Below, one piece after another: positions 11,691-24,400 of a stretch of 64,000 nucleotides of DNA. The stretch spans positions 137,957,741-138,021,740 of the forward strand of contig CM041465.1 of the NCBI GenBank assembly GCA_023213395.1, in the 5' to 3' direction. Every line of letters starts with the position of its first letter. Position 1 is the first letter of the stretch. This stretch comes from Cycas panzhihuaensis. Taxonomy: Eukaryota > Cycadophyta. The notes beneath the pieces were generated by a model, which was not told the origin of the DNA, did not search any database, and saw only the letters and a list, made by a program, of their open reading frames with translations. The position numbers and the translations under genes are program-made.

Positions 11691-13099
11691 GGAGTATCCC
11701 GATGAAGAGACATGCTATGTTCATGTTCTTAAAAAGTTGAATTGGGTCAAGAGACAGATTAAAGTTTGGAACATAGAAGTTTTTAGAAACATTTTTGAGG
11801 CCAAAGGTAGACTTCTTGAGGAATTGAATACGGTAGAGGGTAGAATTCAAGAGGAAGGGAAGTCCACTATTCTGGACTAGATGAAGCATTCGAACACAAA
11901 AAACTTGGAAGACGTGTTGGCCAAAGAGGAAATATATTGGAAACAGAAATCTAGAGCTCTCTAGTTGTCAGAGGGGGACATAAACACTAAGGTTTTTCAT
12001 ATGTCCATGTTGAAACATAGATCCTGTAATAGAATAAACATTTTGTGCAGTGTGGATGGAGTCAATCATGAGACAAAAGAGGAAATCAAGGACATTGTGG
12101 TGGAATACTTTAAGAACTTATTTGAGGAACCCAGTTACCAAGAGATGGAACTAAGGAAGAATCTCATGAGACATATCCCAAAACTGATCAATGAAGTCCA
12201 AAATAGAAGGTTGACAGACCCTTTTACATTGGAGGAAGTGGAGAAGGCTCTCTTCAACATGGGCCAAGATAAAGCTCCTAGGCTGGATGGTTTCCCTCTA
12301 GGTTTTTTCCAAGAATTTTGGTATATAATCATGAAGGATCTAAAACTAGCTTTGGATGAATTTACTGAGAAGAAAACAATTCTCAGGTGACTTTTTTGGT
12401 GCTGATTCCCAAAAGGGAAGGAGTGAAAGTCATGGAGGACTTTAAACCGATAAGCCTTTGCAATGTAAAATACAAAATTTTGGCAAAAAAATTAGCAAAT
12501 AGATTAAAGGAATGCTTGCCACTTATCATATTCCCAAATCAGGATGGATTTATGAAAGGCAGATAAATCTTGGACAATATAATAGTGGTCCATGAGACAA
12601 CTCATTCGATTTACCATAGGAAAGAGGCTGGAATATTGGTGAAAATTGACATGTCCAAAGCTTATGATCAGCTGGCCTAAGATTTCTTAATGGATTGCCC
12701 CTAGGCCTTTGGCTTTGACGAGGTTTGGAGGGGTTGGATGTGGTGTTGCATATCCAACCCTTCTTTCTCTGTTATGATAAACGACACCTCGACTCCTTTC
12801 TTCCCTTGATTTAGAGGATTGAGGTAGGGGAATCCTTTATCCCCCTATCTATTTATCATTATGACAGAAATATTTGGGAGGGCTATTGAGGAGGCCAGAA
12901 GGAGAGGGTGGGTGATTGGTCTTAAACCTTTATCTAGCATTGACAATGTTATCCAACATCAGTTCGTCGATGATAATATATTTCTAGGTAAGGCAGCCCT
13001 AGGGGAAGCTAAAGCATTTAAGACTGGGCTCTAGGCCTATGAGAGGGTTATGAATCAAAAAATCAATCTAGAAAAAAGCTCCATTTTCTTCATCAACAC
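11690..13099 (+). pseudogene. LINE ORF2 reverse transcriptase, N-terminal and palm
   Basis: The pre-RT region at 11965-12390 is open for 141 codons (KAPRLDGFPLGFFQEFW, family AP-DG-PGFF). RT blocks follow: FKPISLCNVKYKILAKKLANR, DGFMKGR, LVKIDMSKAYDQ (first catalytic Asp kept), and HQFVDDNIFLG near 12957-12990, where FADD has become FVDD but the Asp pair is intact. Nonsense codons near 12565, 12680, 12700, 12810 and 12826 break it. The frame runs into KSSIFFINT at 13099, where the solo LTR is inserted. Confidence 0.85.
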
Positions 13100-13767
13100 T
13101 ATTAAGAAGACAAGGTCCTAATAACCTGAAACCGCCACCAAGATCTAAACTATTTTGTAACTAGTTATAAGAATCAAAATTGAAATTTAACATGCAAGTT
13201 CTTAAACCAGAGATAATACAATAAAATGGATTACATATACATTATATATACCTAACATCACATATAAACTTGATATAACGTGGTAAAACCATAGCAGTAT
13301 GCTAGGGAAACATCCACAAAGGAAATGTATCGATCTTTATTATCAAAGAATGGAGAAATATACACAATCTGTAGTAGAATATTGACAACAACAACAACTA
13401 GCCGCCCAACTCTTCACAATACATCCAATACATCGAACACCATCAACATAATGAAAAAATACCCTAAATCATGCTATATGACAGAGTCATACAAGGTACA
13501 AATCTTGACTATAGAATCTCAGATATTTTTAGTGAACGACCATGATTCTCTTTACAATTTAGTATGCTTTTCAGTGCCAACTTTTTGGGTCAGAGGCTAT
13601 CACTCCTAAATCCCCTGTTTGTAGGGGGCGTTCTAACCCTCACCTACCCCCAACCAAAATGGGCTCTCGCCCCCCTTGGAACCCCTCGAGGAAGTTTGTT
13701 GAGGAAACCACGATGTCAACCTGTCAAAATTTTAGCCTCCAAAACATTGTTGTCATATTATCTAACA
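13100..13767 (-). repeat. Solo copia-type LTR inserted in the LINE
   Basis: The 668 bp insert is flanked on both sides by AACAC (13095-13099 and 13768-13772), a 5-bp target duplication. LINE coding stops at FINT before it and resumes at NTPKKLQRRVN after it. On the minus strand it begins TGTTAGA and ends TCTTAATA, an imperfect terminal inverted repeat in which CA has decayed to TA. A minus-strand segment near 13280 (TGGTTTTACCACG) resembles the end region of plant copia LTRs. No coding sequence, so a solo LTR left by LTR-LTR recombination is the best reading. Confidence 0.75.
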
Positions 13768-15740
13768 AACACCCCTAAGAAATTACAAAGGAGGGTCAAT
13801 AGGGAGATGGAGATCCCTATTAGGACTCTTCCAACCACATACCTAGGGATGCCTTTATTTATGGGAAACATGAGTAAGGATCTTTGGGACCCTATTGTGG
13901 ATAAAATCCAAAGGAAGTTGGCTAGTTAGAAGGGCTCCCTCCTTAGTCAAGAGGGCAAAATTTAGTTGGTGGTGGCCACATTGCAGAGTATTCCAGTCTA
14001 TTGATGTGAATCTTCAAGATTCTGAGAAAGATCATTTCAATCTTAGAAGGCATTTAGAAAAGATTCCTATGTTCTAGCATAGAGGATAATGACAGATTTC
14101 ACTTGGTTTCATGGGACAAGGTCTGTAGGCCTAGGTGGGTAGGCAGGCTTAAAATCAGAAGGCCGAGGAGGTTTAACAAGGCTTTGATGGCCAAATTTAG
14201 GTGGAGACTGGCGAAAAATGATGGCTCCCAATGGGGAAATATCATTACCAAAATATACCTAGGGGGTAGACACTTTTTAAAAGATGAGGTGGGGGAAGTT
14301 TTAGGTTCCTCTATTTAGAAAGCGTTGGTTCATGCGAGACACATTTTAACTAAGGGTATGAGATGGAAGTTGGGGAATGGGGAAAGCAAATTAAAGGATA
14401 GACCCTCCATTGGTAATCTGCATGGGTCTGTGAAAGTACTTTTGGCTCATTAGTTAAGGACTACTAGGTGGGTCAAGGCAAAGACAAAAAGTGGAGATCC
14501 TTTAAGGAAATACAAAGGGATCCAGGAGGGGGGGGATAATATTTAGATCCTTGAGAGGGAACTGTACCACTAGTATATTGCCAAAAGGCCATTGGATGAT
14601 GTAATAATATGGCCTCACCCCCCCTCTGGGACATACTCTGTGTAGGAGGGATATCAAATTATATGCATGGAGGAGGGGTTTGGTAAGAACCCACTACTAG
14701 TTGGGGTTTGGAAGTTGGGCCTTATTCCAAAGGTTGTGGTCTTTTGGTGGCTTTGTTTACATAATAAGATACTAACAATTGATAATCTCCATAGGCAAGG
14801 CTTAGCCATACTAAATAGATGTGTGTTGTGTAAGAATGATGAGGAGTCTTTGGATCATATTAGTATTCATTGTCCCTTCTCTAGGGGAATTTGAACCTAC
14901 ATTTGGTCCAATCTTAGGATAGACTAGGTGTTTCCTATAATCTTGTTAGATTAATGGATGTTGTAGAAATTGCCCTTTAGGAGTAAGACGTTGGGACTAA
15001 TTTGGAAACTGATTATGCCCATGGCAGTTTGGAATATCTGGAAGGAATGTAATAGAAGAATCTTCTAAGGGAAGGAGATGGATGAACCTAGGCTGTATGA
15101 AATGACTCAATGAGCGATAGTAGAAATGATTAAACCTTTGGATGAGGAAGTGGATCCGAAGGGGGAGGGAAGCATTATGGACGGTTGGGGGATTAGGAGA
15201 CCTAAGATCATAGGGGTAAAATAGAGGAAGTGTTTATGGTAGGCACCTAATGAAAACTGGGTCAAAATAAATTTTGATGGGGCATCAAAAGGCAACCCAG
15301 GTCAGGATGTTTGGGGGGGGGGAGGGGGGGGGTCCATGTAGATACCCAGATGGGTCGATAAGATAGGCCTTTGTAAAATACTATGGTCAACAGATGAATC
15401 ATAGTGCTGAACTTAATGCTATGTAGAGAGCTATAGCTATGGCTAATGAGGACAATTGTGATAAGGTAATGATAGAAGGAGACTCTCTGAATGTGATCAA
15501 GATTCTCAAGGGGGACATGGAGGTTGATTGGTATAATGTGGACATGGTGAGGGATGCTCAAGACATTTTAAGATCCAAATAGAGTACCTAGATTTGGCAT
15601 ATGTATAAGGAAGGCAACGCAGTTGTGGATTGGCTTGCCAATTCGGTGGTTTTAAATAAGAGAATGAGGGTTTAGAAAGAGAATTCCCTAGAGGAGCTTC
15701 TAAGTTTGGTTAGATTGGATGTGTTAGCCTAGAGTAGGGA
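13768..15740 (+). pseudogene. LINE ORF2 C-terminus: thumb, zf-RVT-like finger, RNase H
   Basis: ORF2 resumes with PKKLQRRVN and LPTTYLGMPLFMG. The finger at 14667-14894 reads VVVFWWLCLHNKI then CVLCKNDEESLDHISIHC (C-x2-C ... H-x3-H-C). An RNase H domain fills 15250-15720: VKINFDGASKGNPG (first Asp kept), AELNAM(stop)RAI, EGDSLNVIKIL and AVVDWLAN, so all four acidic positions appear retained. Many TAG codons break the frame. A G-run at 15313-15332 sits in the RNase H glycine-rich turn and shifts the frame. Confidence 0.8.
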
Positions 15741-15894
15741 GTGCTAGCCATTGGGCTTCTCATGGTGTAGTGAGATAGTGTGGGTTAAGTTATGCTAGGC
15801 CATGGGTATGTCATGGCCGTTTCCATAGCCGGTGGGCTACTATTGTAGAAGGTTCGGGACTTATCAAAACCCCTTCTAATTCTTTACCAAATCG

Positions 15895-15909
15895 AAAAGA
15901 AAAAAAAAA
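15895..15909 (+). other. LINE A-rich tail
   Basis: AAAAG followed by A10, about 160 bases after the end of ORF2, marks the 3' end of the LINE. The sequence beyond it changes abruptly to AT-rich DNA. Confidence 0.7.
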
Positions 15910-18900
15910 TCTAATAGATTGATATAATGGTGAAATATGATTAGATCATAATCTAATAATATATTTATATAAGGACAATTCATATTTAAAGGAAAATTAT
16001 ATCATCTAGTTCTCCTTGTGAGGATAAGATAACTCACCATATGGATTATTAATTATTCTTTCTTAATATGAGATCTTGTATATATTTGGAGGTGGTTTTT
16101 CTCATTTATAGATTTTTTATATTAAACATAGTGTTACATATGGTGTTTGTATAATTTACTCCTTCTATTTGTCTTTATTTATTTATTATATAATTAATTA
16201 ATTATGATTATATACTCACATATATATTTTTATATAAGTCATTTAAGAAAATTTAACATATTCCCTGCACTTATAATAAGATACTCAACATCATTGTTGT
16301 AGTAATCATTTGACCCAAACTAAGTCTATGATTGAAACAATTATTTTTTTCTAATTTCCTATCATGTGATATAAGCAACTAGAATCTATAATTCAGAAAG
16401 AACATGAAGTATAAGTTGAAAAAGATGAAATATAAGCTATTGAAGTAACTTAGTTTAAGATATTAACATTTAGCATTAATAAGCATCTTTTCATTGTAAT
16501 ACTTTTTAACATGACCCTTTTCATAATAATAATGATAAATAGTATAAGCATGTGAGAGAGAAAATTGACCTAAATGCATTGCATACACTTAATTTATTTT
16601 TTATCTTTTGAAATATTGCCTTTAATATCATAGATTTTTTATTTTCTTTTTTATAAGTTTATTATACATATATTATAATTCTTCTTTTATAAACTTTTAT
16701 TATAGTATTAATGGAGATTGCATATAACAGGTAATAAGGGTTTTTAATGATGAATGTTGAAGATTAAATGTAATGATCTTACAGATCAATACTTGTAAGG
16801 AGTATTCTAGAAGAAAAAAGGCCCACTTATGTAAAGATAAGCTTATAGGACTAGTTATTTTAAGAACTCACAAAATGAAAAATAGGCCATGTTATTTATT
16901 ATAAAAGAGAAAATAAAATAAGGAGATGCTTCCTTGTCCTTGCACTTTATTTTGGTTTGTTTTTTTATTCTAATTATTGCGATATTTTTTGATTGAATTG
17001 ATGAGAGAATAAAGTTTCTCCATTGGATGGAAATTTTAAACTTTGTGATTATTTTTTTATTAAGAAAATTGAGTTTAAACGTAGTACAAAATTTTTGCCT
17101 CCTCTAATTGATAAAATTCAAATATGTTACATTAATTCCACCACTATTTCATTGCATCTAATTTACCAATAATCATGGAATCAAAGGAATTTTATAGAAT
17201 CAATTTCACATCCCTTACTTAAGGTGGGATATTCCTTAAAGAATATAACTATAATCTATGCATTGTTAATAGCTAGAAGTGAAGTTCTAACTTTTGTATA
17301 GACATGACTCTTACTGGATTTGATGGTTTCAAGATATAACACTCTAATCAAAGTTGTTATTTTTGGGTGAAGGAAATAAAGATGACAAACTATCACTCAA
17401 TTCTATTATTATGCTAAACCATAAAGATAAGGACATAAAGTTTTCTTTGGAAGGTGTTGGTACTCTATCATCTGAGGTAAAGATCTCCCATGAGGTTACA
17501 TAAATATATTAGAACAACCTTTACTAACCTAGAATTAATATTACTTAGGGTAAATTTGGACCATAATTAACATAGAGGGACCAAGAGAGGACTAAAATAA
17601 TATGCCCTTAGAAAGCTAATATTTGTGATATGCCTCATGTGGTGGTTAGGGTAAGGTCTAAGAAATTTCTAGGAGCCATGACAAATGAAGAGATATCGCC
17701 ACAAAATAAATTGCTTAGATTCTATTTGAAGTGGTTGTAAAGATGAAATGAAGGAGCTACAAATCATTCAAAGCCTCATTACACACCAAGAATCACTACA
17801 AAAGTCTAAACACTATGCCCACATAAATTAAAAGCCCAAAATTAATCAGAATGCATGCGAACATATCACAAAAACAACAGCACTAAAGTCTAAATGGTTT
17901 TTAAGGATCTAATGTATATATTTCCTTCTTAATATTTTTAGAAATTAAATCAAAATTAATAATATCTTAGAATTTGTATAGCTTTTAACCTACTAGTTGA
18001 GGATCGCATGGAGGACTAGGGGCCAAATGTAAAAAGAGATGAATACCATTTATCCACTCTTATTCAAAAATTTATACCTAATTGCACATTGTATCTCATA
18101 ACCTTAATATATGGATGTAATTTTTAAATTTACCTAATTCATTAAACTCCCTATTCAAATGGCTTTGAAATGAGTGGTTACAAGACCACATTGATTTCTA
18201 ATTTATATAAGAAAATCAACTCTAAAGTCAAACTAATTTTTTGTAAGAAATATATTTAAAGCAAAAATATTAAAATTTAATGCCATCTTGGGAATAAAAG
18301 GCCAAAATTAGTGAGTTTAATATTATCACCCTTCACTTGTTGGTGTTTGAAGTAAAGTCATATAAAATACTAAAACTTAAGTAAAAAATGCTAAGTTAAA
18401 TGTTTTCTAGTACCTTGCTAGGTGATTGATAACTTATTAAATGATGTTGTTGAATGTTGAGACATGTAAGTCCTTAAAAGATATTATAGTAAATTAGTTA
18501 AATGTTAATGCAAAAATATATAACAAAATGAGGAAAATTAATATCAAGTAGGAGTTATATAAAGATAACTAAAGAAACAATTAATGAGTGAAGGGCATGG
18601 TCATGATAATGATAACAACAACAAATAATAGAAAGGAATAACAAAAGATAAATATCTTTTATATATTTCCTTTTTTATTTGAGTATGGTTATCTGGTTAG
18701 ACACTTTTTTTGGCTATAAGAACCTTCCTTGGATGCATGAGTATGATGTGTGGGAGTGTGTTGAATGAAATTATGCTATGTAATAACTTAAGAGCTAAGA
18801 ATACCTAAGGGCTATTGTGTTAAATGATTTGTAGAAAAATAATATCTTAATGTATTGGCTTTATAGCACCTAAGGTAAAAATAAAATTATTATGCTTGTC

Positions 18901-19204
18901 TAGTTGTTATAACTCTTATTATTAGGACCACATGTGAGAGTCATGTGATTGTACCCTATTTGGTAGGATAATTAACTCATTACGAGAGCCTTGTTAAAGG
19001 TTTGATGTCTTGAAATATTTTTAGAATATATGAAACTTGATGAAATAAGCCTTCTCATGAAGATTATGATTGGCTTGGTGTGGAGTCATAGTAGAAATAA
19101 GGAAGTGGAAAAGAGCATAAGTTTGGTTAGTTAGGTAGTTTGAGATGCCACTAATATTTGTGTTTTGATACCACACAGTTATTATATACGATAACCCACA
19201 TATC
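15910..19204. other. AT-rich stretch without recognisable genes
   Basis: Dense stops in all frames and runs of A and T. I recognised no protein motif, terminal repeat or tandem structure. It may be very old transposon debris or unique intergenic DNA; the sequence does not decide. Confidence 0.5.
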
Positions 19205-19596
19205 TGGAAGGGTTCCATGGGTAATTTACACTAATTTGATACAAAGAGAATAAGAAAGATATGAAATATGCAACCAATAGATTTTTGTTATTGATTTGTT
19301 TACCAAAAATTATCAAAAGGGACACTTGAAAGGATACCAAAAGATCACCAATTCATATAATAGTACATCATTACAAATGAACTCTAAATATAACCTTACT
19401 ATATAAATATTGGGCTTTAAATAGGTAAGAATGGCCCTTTCTCATAGAATTATATCGGTAGGAAGAACGACCCTTATTCCTATTGGAGGACATAAGTAGC
19501 CCATGTACATAAGTTCATAGGAAGTTCTAATCATCATGCACCTTGGTCACATGAATTAATAACCCAATTTTGCTAGTGGCAGGTGATTATATAATA
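19205..19596 (-). repeat. 3' LTR of the split minus-strand chromovirus
   Basis: On the minus strand it starts TATTATATAATCACC and ends ...AACCCTTCCA, matching the ends of the LTRs at 20233-20615 and 26240-26634. Its 392 bp are close to their 383 and 395 bp. The promoter-proximal CCTATTTAAAGCCC resembles the CCTATTTAATGC block of the 3' LTR at 26420. A purine tract precedes it at 19597-19612. Confidence 0.75.
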
Positions 19597-19612
19597 GGTC
19601 CCCCCCTCTTAG
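19597..19612 (-). other. Polypurine tract of the minus-strand chromovirus
   Basis: The minus strand reads AAGAGGGGGGGACC immediately before the LTR start. Its position between the chromodomain remnant and the LTR is where plus-strand priming occurs in this family. Confidence 0.65.
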
Positions 19613-20232
19613 ATGTTGAGTCCTTGAAGCTTATAAGATGAGTGTACTACTTTAAACAATTATTGGACTCTCATGTCGCTTCCTTTAGATCACATTCATG
19701 CCATTACACAAACTTCTTAGAGATGGTTTGGTTTCAAAGGTGGCATTGATGGTTGGTAATGATACAGTTAGGGGGAACTATGAGTAGTTGCTTATCATTG
19801 AGGATGGGAAGGTTGATTTAGAGGATACTATTCTTTCCAAGGCTTTTTTAAAGGTGAGAGGCATGGAATACATTGTGGATCTTTATATTTAACGAGTGTT
19901 CAAGTGCATAGACAACTTAACCAATCCTTTTATAGAAATTCACATAGAACATAATAACATAGGCTTAGCTTGTGGCCTTTGTGGCACTTGAGAGATTGAT
20001 ATTTATATCATTGGAGATACAAGAATGCTAAGTCATCAATGGAGAAATAGCGATCAGAACATGGGTAGACAACAAGTTGCTTTATATAATTCTGGGCATT
20101 CACTAAGTTTTGTTTAAGATTGTATAGGATTTAGTCCATCTTTTGGAGTTTTTACTAGACAAAAGTAATTCTAAGGTTAATGGCTAGAGTGTTGTGGGAC
20201 ACTAGATGGTACCCATTAAGAGCCATGAATAA
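19613..20232 (-). pseudogene. Minus-strand chromovirus: integrase C-terminus and chromodomain remnant
   Basis: The minus strand starts (from the insertion site at 20232) with FMALNGYHL, the end of the integrase core. The GPY/F-type block follows: RIG(stop)VVYALEHSLNIKIHNVFHASHLKK, typical of chromoviruses. After a frame change, LKEAT(stop)ESN matches the EEATWES end of a chromodomain. The upstream half of the same integrase lies at 26635-27310, separated by the inserted relative. Heavily mutated. Confidence 0.7.
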
Positions 20233-20615
20233 TGTTATATAACCACTTATAACTAGAAAAACATGGATATTTATATATATGACCAAGATAGGTGAAGGTT
20301 AATATCAATTACTAAAATGTGTGCATGGGTAATATGGGTCCACCAATAGAAGTAAAGGTTAATTGCTCTACAAATAGAATTCCATGAGAAGTGGCCACTT
20401 TTTCCTACTTAAGGCTATATGTTTGTAAAGGAAAAGTTATGCCTTAAGATTATTTTAATATTATACATTTATATAACTTTAGTTTTCCTTTTGGTATACT
20501 TGTAAATGTTCATTCTTGTAATCATTTGTGCTTAAGCAATAAATTGAGATTTTTGCTTCATATTTTTCTCTCTCTTATTAAATATTAGTACAAATTATTG
20601 GTTGTAACCATTACA
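20233..20615 (+). repeat. 5' LTR of plus-strand chromovirus
   Basis: Begins TGTTATATAACCACTTATA and ends ACCATTACA. It aligns throughout with 26240-26634, sharing among others AGAAAAACATGGATAT and TTGTAATCATT-type blocks. A PBS-like TGGTGCTAACATTATG follows two bases later, at 20618. The clear divergence between the two LTRs suggests an old insertion. Confidence 0.8.
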
Positions 20616-22190
20616 AGTGGTGCTAACATTATGTTTGTGGATCTATTTGAAGCAACAAGGCATGGTCAAGAAGAAGCAAATTAATAAGTATAGCATAAAA
20701 GTGAAAACTTTTTCTCCCATGGTGAAATCTTTTAGACCCTCTATTCATTAATACTTTTTGTTTTGTAATTATATTCTATAATAATTTTGTAAGTCCTATA
20801 AATTAGTTGTAAGTGAGTAATAAACCCTTCCTTCCTTTTCCTTAGAGGTTAGGTAGAGACAATGTCTTGGGGTTTATAAACATCATAGGGAACTATTATT
20901 CTTGGCCTAACATAAGTAGGTATACATCCATATATAAAGCAAAGTAGATTACACTGCTTACATAGGCCTTGAATAGTACCTACCTATAAAAATGAGCCTC
21001 TACATACCTTTAATTATATCATAGAAACCTTTTAGGTTCCTCTTCCTTACCTAGCAATAGGTAAATTATCAACTGCATATTGTCTATAGTGCACTAGTTA
21101 GCGGTTAGCATCAAAACGTTACCATTTTCAAACACCTTTGCACTACTCTTGTGACTATAGAAATAAATATTCTTTTATAGTTAATACCCTGAGATAATAG
21201 GTTGAGTGTTAGCACTGATAAAGATGTTTATCAAAGGGCCCATACACTAGGTAAACATGTGCTAAAGTCCAGTAGAATACCAAGTGCATACAATTGTTGA
21301 GACTATTATGCTTCCTCAATATTGTTGTATTACCAAAATTGCTATACTTCTATGATATGACTATATCACTAAAATTACTAGGAAAATATAAATCTACCTC
21401 AATAAATTCTCTACCATTAGTAATATAATAATGTAAGACTACATTAACAACATAATAACTTAATAGCTTAATACTAACTTATAGTAGAAGGTAAGGTATT
21501 TGCTTATAATACAACATAAATCATAACACCAAAGAATTTATAGGCTTCTCTTAACCAAACCTTCAGGTCTTCTACCTATCTAAATATTTAGTTCAAAGTA
21601 CATTGTCTAAAAGAAAGGGAAAAAAATACATAAAGAGCCTTCGTAGGGTCACATTTAGAAATATTTCTTTGTTTTAGATAAAACCTACACCATTAGACTT
21701 AGTGTAAAAATTCTGAAAACAAAAAGAAAAAAATATCCATAATTCTAAATTAACCTTAGCTATTTATCCATATTATTTCGATTAATGTGTCATGTTGAGC
21801 ATTTTACACTAGGTTAATTTTAATCAATTTTTTGAGTTAAGAGTATATAGGTACCCCATGGATCCCACATTCCAAATTCTCCATTTAGAACTCACATACC
21901 TTATTTCGATGAGCTTTTTGTGTTTATTCTATTATACTTGTTAAATTTACTACACATTTTTTGTCCAACAAGTTATATACACCCCACCTCACTCCCTTCC
22001 TCTCTACATTACTTCTTGATTCTTTAGGGCCCATTCTTTCTATCTTGTCATCAATTCGTTTATCTTGTTATGTCTTTCTAATCCTTTATCAAAATCCTTT
22101 CTCCTTTAATAATATGTATTTATCCCCATGATAGCTCCCATTTAGGTAGATCATATATTAACATTGGAAACCCAACTCATTAGTATACAA
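20616..22190 (+). other. Chromovirus leader (untranslated region before gag)
   Basis: This non-coding stretch aligns with the leader at about 40380-41397, e.g. GAGCCTCTACATACCTTT (20994) against GAGCCTCCACATACCTTT (40625), and ACTAGTTAGCGGTTAGC (21093). The shared leader shows that the two LTR-leader units belong to one family. It has no open reading frame of note. Confidence 0.65.
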
Positions 22191-22960
22191 GATACCTAGA
22201 AAGGCGGCATGGTTAAGATAATAATGGATATGGCAAACTTTGTCACCTAAATAGACTTTACAAGGATGATGAAGGAAATAGCAAATTTGAATGCTCAAAT
22301 GTCCAACTTCACTTTCACATCTAACTCCACTGCCAATTCACATGGTGATACTCCTTTGCCTTGTTAATAGATTCCTCCTCCCCCACCATCTGCTAATAAT
22401 CATTTAACCACATTTTTAACATATTAATCTTTGATATAGTCCTTAATAAAGAATCTACACATAATTAGAATTGCAAGTTAGATTCTTACTTTTCTCTCAA
22501 TCCTATGTCTTAAGTTGAGTAATTGATGTTTGCATCCATCCTTATGTAGGGTAAGGCATATCATTGTTTCTAGTGATGGAAATGTGAATACCCAATCAAT
22601 CATATATGGGATTAATTTTATAAGAGTTTCTTTGAACAATATAAGGGGACTTGGAATCAATCCTTCTTTAATTAACCCACTTGGCTAAAGTAGAAAACAT
22701 CTATGGAAGTTTATACTAATGAGTTTTAGGCTATTTAAAATAGAGTCAACCAACCTTTATACAAAGAAATGTACTCCAGGTCATAATAGAATTTGTAAAG
22801 TAGAACACGTGGTGTGCAACATTGGCCCTATAATATCTTTTGAGGAAGATTCTAACTCCTACAATTAACTTGAAGAAGAACAACCTTTGGAAGTTCCCCC
22901 ACACCCTAAAACTAAAGTATCCCCATCTACTATTACCTCTACCTCTTGCTTGGAAGCACT
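22190..22960 (+). pseudogene. Chromovirus gag remnant
   Basis: Short readable pieces such as RMMKEIANLNAQMSNFTF (22267-22320) look like the coiled N-terminal part of a plant chromovirus gag. LEEEQPLEVPPHPKTK (22870-22915) precedes the protease as in the family. The central capsid region is too mutated to recognise. Assignment rests mainly on position. Confidence 0.4.
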
Positions 22961-23390
22961 CTAAGGTAAAGGCACTTTAAGGAAGACCTCTATCACCATT
23001 TTGATCAATAGTGATGCATTGCTAAACTTCATCGATATCTCATTACCTAAATAACTTAATTTGTACATAGTGGTAAAAACTAGTTTCATCTATTCCTTGC
23101 TTGGCTATCACACACTCCATTATGTTGGTACTATAAAAAACTTACACATCCACATTGGTACATACCATTTATTTATGGACATCTATACTCTATCCATAAG
23201 AGGATTTGATACTATCCTTGGAGTCTAATGGCTTCAAAACTTGGGCACATATATCACTAACAATTGCCCCAATAACCCTTTCTTTTTATTTAAAGACCAA
23301 TTTGGCCAAACTCACAAACTACATGGTCTCCAATTACCCTCAAAACAATCTCATTTTGCCTAAATAAATAAGCAAGAAATTAAACAATAG
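22960..23390 (+). pseudogene. Chromovirus aspartic protease remnant
   Basis: Reads TSITILINSDALLNFIDISL, matching the family block VLIDSGATHNFI, but the catalytic Asp-Ser-Gly is Asn-Ser-Asp and so dead. It continues with HIHIGTYHLFMDIYTL and GFDTILGV(stop)WLQNLG, the flap and C-terminal blocks with Trp or Gln replaced by a stop. Role when active: cleaves the Gag-Pol polyprotein. Confidence 0.7.
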
Positions 23391-24400
23391 TCCAAGATAT
23401 ATAGTATGTCTCAATAATATTTTGTCCCAAATAAACACTCACTTAGATAACCAAAACATCCCCACTAAATATTACGCAGTTTTTGTCCCTCTTTATAGCA
23501 ATGCCCCCTAGATAATAAATTTCATCATATCATTGAACTCTAAAACCTACACAACCCTATTAACTTACACCCTCATTGAAATTTATATTTTCAAAAAAAA
23601 AAACCAAACATATTACTAATGAACTTATGCATATGGGATAACACAACCTAGAAAGAGCCTTTACCTAACCCCCATTATCCTCATATAGAAAATAGATGGC
23701 TCTTTTTAACTTTGTATTGATTATCATGAACTTAACAAGCTTACTATAAAAAATAAAATTTCAACCCCACTAATTGATGATATATTGGATGAAATTAATA
23801 GGGCAAATAATTTCTCAAAATTAGATCTATAATCAAGATATTATCAAATTCTCATTGCTCCTAAGGATAAACATAAGACAACCTTCCAAATACATCATGG
23901 CCATTTTGAGTTATAGGTCACGCTATTTAGCCTATGTAATGCTTCAACTACATTTCAAGCCTTAATAAATAAGACATTTACTTGATACCTTTTAAAATTT
24001 ATTATTATCTTATTTGATGATATATTCATGTATAGCCCTAATATGTTTTTACATCTCTAACATTTAGAAATTACTCTTTAGATGCTCACTAAAATCAATT
24101 TTATGCTAAAATATCTAAGTGTGAATTTGGGAAAACTAAACTATAATGCTTGGGCTATATCATTTGCTTAGAGGGTATCCACATCAATCTTGATAAAATT
24201 TTAGTCATCAAAATTTAGCCCACCTCAAAAAATCTCATATAATTATGTGCTTTTCTTGGGCTAACGGGATTCTATCATCAATTAGTCAAAAACTATACTT
24301 CCATCACAACCCCCTTAACTAATATGCTTTGTAAAGACACCTTTCAATGGTTACTAAGTACTAATGATGCCTTTAATCATCTAAAGATGCTTATATTGGC
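23390..24400 (+). pseudogene. Chromovirus reverse transcriptase remnant
   Basis: Recognised from [20 protein letters not shown] (about 23717), FSKLDL near 23815, HKTTFQIHHGHFEL near 23872 and LLKFIIILFDDIFMYS near 23995-24035, where the Asp pair is intact (LFDD). The thumb region near 24240-24300 (VLFLG, then a degenerate Y-FV block) follows. There are many stops, several of them TAG or TAA at expected Trp, Gln or Tyr codons. Confidence 0.75.

Larger units (their letters stand above)
9372..15909 (+). mobile_element. L1-type non-LTR retrotransposon (LINE), near full length, degenerate
   Basis: In order: ORF1 with a DUF4283-like domain and zinc knuckle, then ORF2 with endonuclease, RT, zf-RVT-like finger and RNase H, ending in an A-rich tail. 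This is the usual plant L1 layout. The coding sequence is broken mainly by in-frame nonsense codons, mostly TAG where CAG or TGG is expected, rather than by indels. A solo LTR interrupts the RT. No target-site duplication was found, and the 5' boundary is only approximate. Confidence 0.9.

Noticed and set aside
15313-15332. G-quadruplex-like regulatory site
   Set aside because: It is a G-run in the glycine-rich turn of the LINE RNase H codons, best seen as a homopolymer expansion or sequencing artefact.
15896-15930. Target-site duplication for the LINE
   Set aside because: TCTAATAG after the A-tail has no convincing match near 9370-9520; the LINE 5' end may be truncated or rearranged.
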